This document shows positions 41,936 through 50,459 of a stretch of DNA of 64,000 nucleotides, piece after piece; positions within the stretch are counted from its first letter, which is position 1, and each line of letters starts with the position of its first letter. A program made the position numbers and the translations under genes. The notes beneath the pieces were generated by a model. That model was not told the origin of the DNA, did not search any database, and saw only the letters and a list, made by a program, of their open reading frames with translations. This DNA is from CAYRGY01 sp964424075 (lineage in GTDB: Bacteria > Patescibacteriota > Gracilibacteria > UBA1369), in the NCBI GenBank assembly GCA_964424075.1, contig CAYRGY010000001.1:310001-374000 (forward strand). The letters are read 5' to 3'.

Positions 41936-44827
41936 ATGGGTAAAGACCGAATAATCGTTAAAGGTGCGAGGCTTCATAACCTGAAGAATATCGATGTTGA
42001 AATCCCTCGCGAAAAATTAACTGTGATCACAGGTCTTTCCGGCTCCGGAAAATCTTCTTTAGCCTTTGATACAATTTATGCAGAGGGGCAAAGACGCTAT
42101 GTGGAAAGCCTTTCCACTTATGCCCGCCAATTCCTGCAATTAATGGAAAAGCCTGATGTGGATTCAATTGACGGACTTTCACCTGCCATTTCCATAGATC
42201 AAAAAACCGCACCCCGCAATCCACGTTCAACTGTCGGAACGGTTACAGAAATCTATGATTATTTAAGGTTACTTTATGCCAAAATAGGCGTTCCTTACGA
42301 CCCCAAAACCGGCAAACCACTTACCAGACAAACCGCTTCTGAAATAGTTGAAATTATCTCTCAAATGGAGGAGGGGAAGCGAATTATGCTCTTGGCTCCT
42401 ATGATTGAAGGCAAAAAGGGAGCTCATGCCAAATTATTTGAAAAAATTAAAAAAGACGGTTTTGTCCGTGTTCGAGTTGATGGTGAGGCAGTCAGTATAC
42501 TCGATATCCCAGAGCTTAATGAGAAGAAGAAGCATTCAATTGAAATCATAGTTGATCGTCTGGTAGTCAAGAATTTTAAGAAGCAGTTTAAAGAAATGTC
42601 CAATGGTGACAAGCTAGAAGTGCCTAATCCCGATCGCTCACGACTTGCGGATTCTGTCGAATTATCACTTAAACAGGGGAATGGTCGCATGATTGTGGCT
42701 GATTATGACTCAAAAAAGGAGGAAAACTTTTCTGAAGCGTACGCCTCTTCAGAAAGTGGCATCAATATACCTGAAATTACTCCATCACTATTTTCATTTA
42801 ACAGTCCTAAGGGAGCTTGCGAACACTGTCATGGGCTTGGTACGACCCTGGAAATAGATCCAAATTTAATCATTCCAAATAAAAACCTCACTCTAGCTGA
42901 AGGGGCGATAATTCCCTGGTCGGCTACTACTTCTCATTTGACCTGGTATAACCGCATTTTGGAAGCCGTTGCCCAGGAGATGGGATTTTCCATGCATGTT
43001 CCGATCAAGAAGCTTAACCAAGAGCAAATGCAAGTAGTTCTCTATGGTACGGGAGATCGCAAATATCGCATTCGTTATCAAAACAATTCTCACAAGGATA
43101 GTGGCTTCAGTGGAGAGTATACTACTCGTTATGAAGGAGTTATTCCTAATTTGATGCGCCGATATCATGAAACTGAATCCGATTATATTCGCAAGAAAAT
43201 TGAGAAACATATGCGCATCTTGGAGTGTCCTGTGTGCAAGGGTGATCGCCTTAAACCCGAAGTAATAGCAATCAAAATTGATGGAAAATCAATTATCGAG
43301 TTAACCCGTTTCTCTGTTAAACAAGCGCAAGATTTCTTTGAAAGCTTGAAATTAAATGAGTATAATCAGGAAATTGCCAGACAAATTTTGGCAGAAATTA
43401 AAAGTCGTCTTAAATTCCTTGAAGATGTAGGACTGACTTATTTAACTCTAGATCGTTCTGCCAATACACTTTCAGGCGGAGAAGCTCAACGAATCCGCTT
43501 GGCAACACAAATCGGCTCACGCCTTTCAGGAGTGATTTATGTTCTGGATGAACCGTCAATCGGCTTACATCAAAACGATAACGCCAAATTGATTAATACT
43601 TTGGTCAGCCTCCGTGACTTGGGAAATACAGTCATTGTCGTAGAACATGACATTGATACAATGCTCGCTTCTGACTACATTCTCGACATTGGACCAGGAG
43701 CTGGTAAGGATGGAGGCGAGGTTATGGCTTGCGGCACCCCTAAGGAGATTATGACTAACGAAAAATCCGTTACCGGTAAATATCTCTCGGGAGAACTGGA
43801 AATTTCCGTTCCCAAAAAACGACGTCAGGGCAATGGCTATTCTTTAGAAATAATCGGCGCTGAGGAGCACAATTTAAAAAAAGTTAATGTAATTATGCCT
43901 TTAGGCACTTTTATTGCTATCACAGGCGTTTCCGGCTCTGGCAAATCTACACTTATAAATGATATTTTAGTCCGCCAAGTATCAAAGACTATATATAATT
44001 CCAAAAATCAACCTGGACAGCATGATGAAATCCGCGGAATTGAGCATTTGGACAAAATCATCAATATAGACCAATCTCCGATCGGTCGCACACCGCGCTC
44101 TAACCCTGCCACTTACACCGGGGTTTTCACCGATATACGAGATTTATTCACTCAAACACCCGAAGCCAAGCTGCGAGGCTATAAAGCCGGCCGCTTTAGC
44201 TTTAATGTGAAGGGCGGACGTTGTGAATCCTGCCAAGGTGACGGTATCAAGAAAATTGAAATGCATTTCTTACCCGATATTTACGTTCAATGTGAGCAAT
44301 GTAAGGGCAAACGCTATAATACTGAAACTTTGGAGGTCACCTATCGAGGCAAAAATATTTCCGACATCCTGGAAATGTCTGTTAAAGAGGCTCTGGAATT
44401 CTTTGATTCCATTCCCAACATTAAAACCAAGCTCGAAACATTGCATCAGGTTGGACTGTCTTACATCAAGTTGGGGCAGCCTGCCACAACTCTTTCCGGT
44501 GGTGAAGCCCAGCGTATCAAGCTCGCTACTGAGCTTTCCCGCAAATCTACCGGACAAACCCTATATGTTCTGGATGAGCCCACTACTGGGCTTCATTTTG
44601 ATGATGTGAAGAAATTATTGGAGGTTTTACAACGTTTGGTTGAAAAGGGTAATACTGTACTTACCATTGAACATAACCTCGATATCATCAAGTCTGTGGA
44701 TCATATTATTGATTTAGGCCCGGATGGTGGAGATCAAGGTGGAGAAATAGTCTGTACTGGGACTCCTGAAGAAGTGGCTAAGCACCCTAAATCTTATACT
44801 GCGCTTTGGTTGAAGAAGATTTTGTAA
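41936..44827 (+). CDS. uvrA: Excinuclease ABC subunit A
   Basis: UvrA finds bulky lesions and loads UvrB. The 963-aa protein has both ABC cassettes: Walker A in GLSGSGKSSLAFDT near residue 32 and GVSGSGKSTLINDI near residue 665, and LSGGEAQR signatures twice. Zinc fingers are intact: CEHCHGLG with CPVCKGDR, and CESCQGDG with CEQCKGKR. Length and motif order match the family. It has its own promoter; uvrB and uvrC are not in the window. A terminator-like hairpin lies 130 nt downstream. Confidence 0.98.
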   Translation: MGKDRIIVKGARLHNLKNIDVEIPREKLTVITGLSGSGKSSLAFDTIYAEGQRRYVESLSTYARQFLQLMEKPDVDSIDGLSPAISIDQKTAPRNPRSTVGTVTEIYDYLRLLYAKIGVPYDPKTGKPLTRQTASEIVEIISQMEEGKRIMLLAPMIEGKKGAHAKLFEKIKKDGFVRVRVDGEAVSILDIPELNEKKKHSIEIIVDRLVVKNFKKQFKEMSNGDKLEVPNPDRSRLADSVELSLKQGNGRMIVADYDSKKEENFSEAYASSESGINIPEITPSLFSFNSPKGACEHCHGLGTTLEIDPNLIIPNKNLTLAEGAIIPWSATTSHLTWYNRILEAVAQEMGFSMHVPIKKLNQEQMQVVLYGTGDRKYRIRYQNNSHKDSGFSGEYTTRYEGVIPNLMRRYHETESDYIRKKIEKHMRILECPVCKGDRLKPEVIAIKIDGKSIIELTRFSVKQAQDFFESLKLNEYNQEIARQILAEIKSRLKFLEDVGLTYLTLDRSANTLSGGEAQRIRLATQIGSRLSGVIYVLDEPSIGLHQNDNAKLINTLVSLRDLGNTVIVVEHDIDTMLASDYILDIGPGAGKDGGEVMACGTPKEIMTNEKSVTGKYLSGELEISVPKKRRQGNGYSLEIIGAEEHNLKKVNVIMPLGTFIAITGVSGSGKSTLINDILVRQVSKTIYNSKNQPGQHDEIRGIEHLDKIINIDQSPIGRTPRSNPATYTGVFTDIRDLFTQTPEAKLRGYKAGRFSFNVKGGRCESCQGDGIKKIEMHFLPDIYVQCEQCKGKRYNTETLEVTYRGKNISDILEMSVKEALEFFDSIPNIKTKLETLHQVGLSYIKLGQPATTLSGGEAQRIKLATELSRKSTGQTLYVLDEPTTGLHFDDVKKLLEVLQRLVEKGNTVLTIEHNLDIIKSVDHIIDLGPDGGDQGGEIVCTGTPEEVAKHPKSYTALWLKKIL

Positions 44828-44900
44828 ATTTCATATAAAATATCCAATCTTGAGATGCAATTTGCATTACTATTTTGCGCATATTCAATTATTGCCGGAT

Positions 44901-45020
44901 AAAAAAGTTTAATAAAATTTAAAAAAGTTTAATTAAATGAGGTAAAATATAATATAGTCAGCGGGAACTGCTGGCCTTTTTTAAACTACCTCAAATTACC
45001 AAAAGTTTAATAAAATTAAA
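44901..45020. repeat. Three AT-rich AAAGTTTAATAAAATT-type repeats before the HTH gene
   Basis: Near-identical units occur at about 44903-44919 (AAAAGTTTAATAAAATT), 44923-44936 (AAAAGTTTAATTAA) and 45001-45017 (AAAAGTTTAATAAAATT). The first two are 20 bp apart and the third about 78 bp on. They lie between uvrA and the DNA-binding protein at 45175, around a hairpin. They look like operator repeats or iterons, but the high A+T (the whole gap is very AT-rich) makes chance similarity possible. Confidence 0.4.
44957..44982 (+). terminator. Hairpin with U-tract downstream of uvrA
   Basis: GTCAGC (44957-44962) pairs with GCTGGC (44970-44975) around a 7-nt loop and is followed by CTTTTTT. It lies about 130 nt after the uvrA stop and between the AT-rich repeats, so it may be the uvrA terminator or an attenuator. 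Confidence 0.55.
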
Positions 45021-45107
45021 TAAAGAGTGGGAGAATTAAAAAAAGTATTGCTATTTAAAATAAAACATGATAAAAACAAGTCAGACGGTTAAAAGAAAGG
45101 TAAAACT

Positions 45108-45136
45108 TTGAAGATTGACATAGAAAGTGGTAAAAT
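45108..45136 (+). promoter_or_regulatory. Promoter of the excisionase-type HTH gene
   Basis: TTGAAG (45108-45113), 17-nt spacer, TAAAAT (45131-45136), 38 nt before the ATG at 45175. Confidence 0.5.
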
Positions 45137-45174
45137 TAAGTTAATAGATGAAAATTAATCTTTAACTTAATTAA

Positions 45175-45546
45175 ATGCAGGAACGTATCCTCACGCCAGA
45201 ACAAGTTGCCCAGATTTTGCAAATACATCAGTTCACTGTATTAAAACTTATTAAGCAAGGTAGGCTTAAGGCAAGTAAGTTGGGAAGAGTTTATAGAATT
45301 AAGGAAAGTGATGTAGAACTATTTCTCGAGGAAAGCTCAAAAACATATCAAAAGACTGAAACAGACGCCCTAGAAATACCGCCTCTCAATACAAAAAAAC
45401 CAAAAACAAATAGGAAAAAACCCAGTCCGGCAGAGGTAGAGCACTTTGACTCTACTTCTGCCCAACCTGCAGACATTGATGTAATTGAGTATGAAAATCA
45501 CGATCATCAGTCATCCGGGCAGGACCAGTATTATATCTTGAAATAA
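45175..45546 (+). CDS. Excisionase-type (MerR-like) HTH DNA-binding protein
   Basis: The 123-aa protein has an N-terminal winged-HTH of the excisionase/DNA-binding family (about residues 5-55): LTPEQVAQILQIHQFTVLKLIKQGRLKASKLGRVYRI, with the typical 'K-x-G-R-x-Y-R-I' wing. The C-terminal half is a charged, proline-containing disordered tail (KKPKTNRKKPSPAEVEH) rich in Asp/Gln at the end. In CPR genomes such stand-alone HTH proteins are common and are not tied to phages; no integrase is nearby. Upstream repeats could be its binding sites. It is followed by a 59-aa zinc-ribbon gene. Confidence 0.85.
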   Translation: MQERILTPEQVAQILQIHQFTVLKLIKQGRLKASKLGRVYRIKESDVELFLEESSKTYQKTETDALEIPPLNTKKPKTNRKKPSPAEVEHFDSTSAQPADIDVIEYENHDHQSSGQDQYYILK

Positions 45547-45557
45547 AAAATAATTAC

Positions 45558-45737
45558 ATGCTCTTCAATTGCCTCAGCTGTGGAAAATCAATCTCCACAC
45601 ACCATGAACGCTGTCTATTCTGCCGCCACAGTAATCAAGAAACCATCGATCTGATCTCAGGCAAAAAAAGAATATATGAACAGAGACCGCTGAAGAGCAA
45701 AATCAAGGGAAGCATTTTATCCCTTGTCACACGATAA
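45558..45737 (+). CDS. Small zinc-ribbon protein (59 aa)
   Basis: An ATG at 45558 opens 59 codons. The N-terminal half has two knuckles, NCLSCGK and RCLFCRH (CxxC-x13-CxxC), a zinc-ribbon layout, followed by a basic tail (KKRIYEQRPLKSKIKG). It lies 11 nt after the HTH gene stop, so co-transcription is likely. Basic charge plus the ribbon suggests a nucleic-acid- or ribosome-binding role. I do not know a named family. A terminator follows 40 nt after its stop. It is real by the regular CxxC pattern; the function is open. Confidence 0.7.
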   Translation: MLFNCLSCGKSISTHHERCLFCRHSNQETIDLISGKKRIYEQRPLKSKIKGSILSLVTR

Positions 45738-45777
45738 AAACAATCTTGTTTTAAAAAACCTAGAATAGCCCGAAAGA

Positions 45778-45801
45778 CTCCGCTTTTAGCGCGGGGTTTT
45801 T
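45778..45801 (+). terminator. Intrinsic terminator after the zinc-ribbon gene
   Basis: CTCCGC (45778-45783) pairs with GCGGGG (45791-45796) around a 7-nt loop, followed by TTTTT. It separates the HTH/zinc-ribbon pair from the convergent secreted-protein cluster. Confidence 0.75.
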
Positions 45802-45828
45802 CCGCATCACAAAATACCAGGTTGAACA

Positions 45829-47025
45829 CTATTTATTACTACATTGATTTCCCTTTATCCTAGCGGCACAGGATTGCAGTTTATTTAGCTCCGGATAAGT
45901 TTCCTTTATGATTCCAATCAATTCATCCAGCTTATTTACTGCCAGGTTTAAACCTTGATCACCTGTTTGGCGATACTTGGAATCAATTTTGGCCATATAG
46001 GTAATATCCAGGTTCTTATATTGATCACGGCCTCTAATCACATTAAGGTCTTCATAGACATCATCTACTGTCATTGATCTGGCTTGTCTGGATTGGCTTT
46101 CACGATATGGAGAACTGTCTATTCCCGGGGTATTTTCTCTGAATTCTCTGGCTAAATCATTTTCACCGGCTTTAGTTTCCTCCCAAAAGGTCTTTGAATC
46201 TTGATTGTTAATCCTTAATTCAACAGCGTTTTTGAAGTATTCTCCCACACTTTTTTTATCAATTGCCGCTTGCACCGCTCCACCGACTAAACCGGGGTTC
46301 TCATTAACTCTTTCTTGAGTTTGTTTTGCCTTTTCCGATGTCCTTTCCGCAAATGATTGTCCCATCTGCTTAATAGTATCAAATGTGTTTTTTAATTCTT
46401 CAAATTTGATCATTAACAAGTCAAGGTTTGGGTCGGTACAATTGCGATATGTTTCCAGTTTAGGTTCATATTTATTCTGAAACTCAACATATAAATCCCG
46501 TAACTGTTGATTGGTGTAGTAGCCCTTATTCACATATTTTTGGAACTTATCCAAAAACTGATCTCTAAAATTAGGTCTGACTCTGACCAGTCCTTCTTTA
46601 ACTTCATCGCTAAAGTCTCCCCTTACGCTGGCTTTAATCTTAAAGTAATTTCTTAAGAAATATAATTCAACACTCATTTTACGGTATTGTGCTGCGACCC
46701 GGAGTGAAGTATTAGTATCACAAGCATAAAACGCCTGTCTTAATTGTTTGCGAGCCTTGTCTATTCTGCGTAACAAATTATCTATATCAGAATAATGGCA
46801 ATAATTGGCACTGTAGCGCACCAAAAAGTCTTTCCAATATTCCGTAAACCCTTGACCTCCAAAATCAAGCCCGGTTGAGATAAAACTACTAAAGTCACGT
46901 TTGCAGAAAACTTGTTGACCGGAAGAGTTATCTCCGGTCAGTCCTTGTGCGAATAGCGTTCCTGGTACTGTCAATGCCAGCAGTGCACCCACAAGCCAAA
47001 TTTTAAGTTTAGTATTTAGGTGCAT
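45829..47025 (-). CDS. Secreted hypothetical protein, last gene of the giant-protein cluster
   Basis: A 398-aa protein with a clear signal peptide (KLKIWLVGALLALTVPGTLFAQ, cut near residue 27). The mature part is charged and helical, with cysteines at the N-terminal side (VFCKRDF, NYCHYSD, FYACDTN) and near the end (LQSCAARIKGNQC). They could form disulfides. No motif I know. It overlaps the gene before it by 10 nt. Similar Cys placement and helical character in the 323-aa protein suggest they are related parts of one assembly. Confidence 0.8.
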   Translation of the reverse strand: MHLNTKLKIWLVGALLALTVPGTLFAQGLTGDNSSGQQVFCKRDFSSFISTGLDFGGQGFTEYWKDFLVRYSANYCHYSDIDNLLRRIDKARKQLRQAFYACDTNTSLRVAAQYRKMSVELYFLRNYFKIKASVRGDFSDEVKEGLVRVRPNFRDQFLDKFQKYVNKGYYTNQQLRDLYVEFQNKYEPKLETYRNCTDPNLDLLMIKFEELKNTFDTIKQMGQSFAERTSEKAKQTQERVNENPGLVGGAVQAAIDKKSVGEYFKNAVELRINNQDSKTFWEETKAGENDLAREFRENTPGIDSSPYRESQSRQARSMTVDDVYEDLNVIRGRDQYKNLDITYMAKIDSKYRQTGDQGLNLAVNKLDELIGIIKETYPELNKLQSCAARIKGNQCSNK

Positions 47026-48845
47026 TCTTTTTTCTCATTAAGTAATTTACAGGCTAATGTGGCGTTTACACCCGGCACTTCTTCATGCATGCCACGTATA
47101 TTTAGCATAAAAGTTTCGAAATATTTGTTCATTTGAGTCATCTCATCGAGTAAGACTTGATAGAGTTGAACTCCTCCATAACCTTCATTCGACACTTCCA
47201 GAAACAACAAAGCTTCAGCAGCAGAGTTTTCAGCTTCTTGTTGATATCCGGTTGCTATTTCCCAAACTTCTGTCTGTGTTGCATCGGGAGGAGCTTCTTC
47301 CAAAGCCATTAATACATATCTTTGATCGACACTTACAATTGGTTCAGGTGTACCTAATGGTTCCTCATCCGATTCACGCTGTCGACGTTGAAATTCTTCC
47401 CAACCCTCACGATTCACAATATTTTCACTCCACTGATCCTTAATATTGCTCAGTTGTATCATATCGTCTTTAACCGGAGTCACTATCGGTACAATTGTGA
47501 AAGCAATATTTAATCCTATACTTCCAATAGCTGTTCCGGATGCATTTTTACAAACATCAGATTCTCCCAGGTTACCTGGTACTTTAGCGGGAATTAAATC
47601 AGCACTGTAAGTTTCTTGTAATTCGGAATTTATGTATTGGACATGACAATGAATACAATTATCTCGTTGTTGATAACTTAGTGTCACAGGTTCCTTAATC
47701 ATTTCAATGGTTAGACAGAATAATTCCTTACAAGGTAACACTTTTGTCCAATCACCCGCTTCTGCCGGTGTGCTATCACTACCGGTTCCTACTCCGGGAA
47801 TATCTGAAGTAGCTAAATCAACGTCAATTCCAGCAGGCTCATCCAGCCCGCTAGGCACTCTGACACTAGGGCCATCACCTTCAACAGTAACTTCATCATC
47901 TTCAGTTTGCTCTGGTTGATCATCTTGATCACTGGAGCCATCGTATAAATCTTTATTCTGAGCTGCTGCCTTTGCAAAGCTTTCTAAGCTTCTTTCCAAA
48001 GTACCATCAGTAAAACAGGCTAGGGGATTAAGCGGCTCAACTTGTTCATCCTCATCTGCTCCGGAATCACCCGGAAAAACATCCTCATCGGGCTCACTAG
48101 TGGTGTCACCTGAATCTGTACCACTTGAACCTCCACTACCCAGTGGAATCGGGCCACTATCTAAGTCAATTAGTACCGGGTCAACAGAAGCCGGAGTAAT
48201 AGATGGAGGCGCTCCAGAGTCATCACCGCCACCACTTCTACTCCCTCCTCCTGTAGGAAAAGTCAGCGGCTCATTTTGCTGAAAAAGTATAATCTCGATA
48301 TTTTCCAAATCATTGATTAGGTCAAATCCACTATCAGCAAGTTTTCCATTGGCAAAGACTTCACTGGCTTCAACTTTAGACTTTATCGAGGCTTCCATTT
48401 GAACTCTGCTCAAATTTTGGTCAAAAGTCTCTAACATGTCCGAGTGCATTTTATCCGCCATGTCTATAGTCATCGAAGGTCGACGTGCTAGAATAGGTCT
48501 AATACTACCGTTTACAATTGACGCCATTTCTGAGGGCGTTACGGCATATTTTTCTGCAGTCAACTCCAAAGCCTCCCGATTCGGGGTTAGCACCGTTTTA
48601 TTGTAAATCAATTTATATAGATTTTGTCCTACTTTGGTGGGATCATCTTCACCAAAAACCTGATTCCAGTCTTTATTCGTACTGAATAGGTTATAACAAG
48701 ACATATCCTCTGTAATCGTATCAAATACACTATCACAAGGATTTTCATCCTCATCTCCATTACCATTTTCAGCGACAGTCATAAGCGGAGCAAATGGAGC
48801 GCTTAAAAACATTAGCAAGCCAATTGTAAGAATCAGTTTTTTCAT
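47016..48845 (-). CDS. Secreted hypothetical protein with a CxxCH motif
   Basis: A 609-aa exported protein: signal peptide KKLILTIGLLMFLSAPFAPLM, then a Cys-containing N-terminal domain (PCDSVF ... MSCYNLF). An acidic Ser/Gly/Asp-rich low-complexity region spans about residues 200-350, followed by a C-terminal domain with CKELFCLTIEM, NCIHCHVQY and a last pair, CKLLNEKKEC. CIHCH (residues 397-401) fits the heme c motif CxxCH but could be a zinc or disulfide site. It shares a base with the preceding gene's stop (TAATG) and overlaps the next by 10 nt. Unknown family. Confidence 0.8.
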   Translation of the reverse strand: MKKLILTIGLLMFLSAPFAPLMTVAENGNGDEDENPCDSVFDTITEDMSCYNLFSTNKDWNQVFGEDDPTKVGQNLYKLIYNKTVLTPNREALELTAEKYAVTPSEMASIVNGSIRPILARRPSMTIDMADKMHSDMLETFDQNLSRVQMEASIKSKVEASEVFANGKLADSGFDLINDLENIEIILFQQNEPLTFPTGGGSRSGGGDDSGAPPSITPASVDPVLIDLDSGPIPLGSGGSSGTDSGDTTSEPDEDVFPGDSGADEDEQVEPLNPLACFTDGTLERSLESFAKAAAQNKDLYDGSSDQDDQPEQTEDDEVTVEGDGPSVRVPSGLDEPAGIDVDLATSDIPGVGTGSDSTPAEAGDWTKVLPCKELFCLTIEMIKEPVTLSYQQRDNCIHCHVQYINSELQETYSADLIPAKVPGNLGESDVCKNASGTAIGSIGLNIAFTIVPIVTPVKDDMIQLSNIKDQWSENIVNREGWEEFQRRQRESDEEPLGTPEPIVSVDQRYVLMALEEAPPDATQTEVWEIATGYQQEAENSAAEALLFLEVSNEGYGGVQLYQVLLDEMTQMNKYFETFMLNIRGMHEEVPGVNATLACKLLNEKKECT

Positions 48846-49816
48846 TATTTACATTTGGTGGTTGAGGCATTTAAGAATCGTAGTGGATATTCATCTGTCT
48901 GTTTACGAATTTCAGCAAGCCAATCACGGTACTTCACAAGCGCTAAATAAATATCTACATACTTAACATGCATTTTCCATGATTCTCGTAAGCGAGCATA
49001 GGTATCAACAGTGGAATCCAAAGCTTTCTTTGATCGATCAATTTCAGCGTCAATTTGAGCTGCCTGATTAGCCAGAGACTGATTAAGCCCAGTCAGGTTT
49101 GTGTCATAGCCTTCTACCGCTATCAATTGGCTGAGACTTTGCTCGCAACGATCTTTTGATTCATCTGATCTACTTTCACATTCCCTTTTGGTTTCACAAA
49201 TTTTATGATCATAGTAAACACTTGTCGGTTCATCGCATTGCCGAATAATTTGCTGTCCGGTTTGTTTCAATATGTCCCCTTTGGAATTGTTCAAAGCGTT
49301 ATGATAGCAAAAGAAACTGTACTGCAAATAAGGGAATCTTGCTCGAAGCTCTTCAACATCTTCCAGTGTTTCTGCAAAAGTATAAAGCTTATTCGGACTA
49401 AAACCGAGCGTGTTAATTGCCACACAATAAGGACTGATATTGTCTTTGCATATCGCTATTGTTTTACAAACATTATCCGGATCATCAACTTTACAAATGT
49501 CTTTTTCGGGACTGCTGTAATAATCACTTAATTTGGGTACGACAGGTGGGGGACCATCCACATCTTCCATTAATTCTTTAATGCTTATATTAAAATAATC
49601 ATTGGTTTTAGTTCGATAAACCCTTTTCAAATCTCCAATAGTATAGACGTCGGCACCACCTTCAAAGCAAAACTCCGAATAGAAATAGTCCGCGCTGTTT
49701 TCTGCAGTAACCGGTACATCAGAATTACTGAAGGCAACACTGAACAACATTAACAGCATCATTGAGCCAAGCAAAGTCAGTCCTAATTTTAGGAAAAAAT
49801 TATTCATTATATACAA
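48845..49816 (-). CDS. Secreted cysteine-rich helical protein, unrecognised
   Basis: A 323-aa protein with a signal or anchor segment (FFLKLGLTLLGSMMLLMLFSVAF, about residues 7-29). Many cysteines follow (EFCFEGG, DICKVDD, NVCKTIAICKD, PYCVAIN, FFCYHN, RQCDE, KICETKRECESRS, DRCEQS), mostly in the first two thirds. The last third is a predicted long helix (LANQAAQIDAEIDRSKKAL). The even number and spacing of cysteines suggest an extracellular disulfide-stabilised protein. No known domain. It overlaps the 210-aa gene by 10 nt. Confidence 0.8.
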   Translation of the reverse strand: MYIMNNFFLKLGLTLLGSMMLLMLFSVAFSNSDVPVTAENSADYFYSEFCFEGGADVYTIGDLKRVYRTKTNDYFNISIKELMEDVDGPPPVVPKLSDYYSSPEKDICKVDDPDNVCKTIAICKDNISPYCVAINTLGFSPNKLYTFAETLEDVEELRARFPYLQYSFFCYHNALNNSKGDILKQTGQQIIRQCDEPTSVYYDHKICETKRECESRSDESKDRCEQSLSQLIAVEGYDTNLTGLNQSLANQAAQIDAEIDRSKKALDSTVDTYARLRESWKMHVKYVDIYLALVKYRDWLAEIRKQTDEYPLRFLNASTTKCK

Positions 49817-50439
49817 TTTTTAAGATAACAGGGCAATTTCTTTTCAAAAACAGCGAAATTAGTTGCCATCTTGAGCACATCCAAATTTAATACACGCATT
49901 TTTGCATTAATTTGTTGATATTTCTCCAGTAAAATTGATGTCTTTTTAATTTCTGAAGTTCTAACAGCTCGAAGCTCCAATAGTTTTTGCGCATCTTCAA
50001 TATACTGATCTGCGACCTGCTGGCATTCACTCAGAGTTGCAGCTTGCCCGGCAACAGAGTTGGCACTGCTGTTAACATAAGGAGGCTTAAAATATACTGC
50101 TAATTTGGCGCGAATATCTTCTTCAAAGGCTTGATATTCAATAACAGCATCATCCATTAAATCAGAGGTGGCACTTTTGTTGGTAAAATGAATTTCCATA
50201 TAATCCTGATAACTAACAAAGCGTTCACTTGCATAATCATCCAATTCTTCCAGACAAGGGTTATTTCCGGCTATAGTTTGATTTGAAGTCTCTGTTCCGC
50301 TATCACCATTGGCAGCAATTACATCCTCCAGACCTTGTTGATAGTCAAAAGCAAATCCCATTGTCAGCAAAATTATCAGGTTGATAGTCACAATTGCCGG
50401 GTGAAACAGTCCTTTTTGTAGCTTTTTTAATATTTTCAT
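49807..50439 (-). CDS. Membrane-anchored secreted helical protein, unrecognised
   Basis: A 210-aa protein with one hydrophobic N-terminal segment (about residues 17-33, VTINLIILLTMGFAFDY). A mainly helical exported domain follows, with cysteines at NPCLEEL, SECQQV and the C-terminus (LPCYLKNCI). The pattern (Cys, long helices, terminal Cys pair) resembles that of the 323-aa protein. It begins 20 nt after the giant gene and is the first of the four overlapping genes. A TATAAT (50453-50448) sits in this short gap, so a second promoter is possible. Confidence 0.75.
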   Translation of the reverse strand: MKILKKLQKGLFHPAIVTINLIILLTMGFAFDYQQGLEDVIAANGDSGTETSNQTIAGNNPCLEELDDYASERFVSYQDYMEIHFTNKSATSDLMDDAVIEYQAFEEDIRAKLAVYFKPPYVNSSANSVAGQAATLSECQQVADQYIEDAQKLLELRAVRTSEIKKTSILLEKYQQINAKMRVLNLDVLKMATNFAVFEKKLPCYLKNCI

Positions 50440-50459
50440 ATCGCTAAATTATAGCATAT

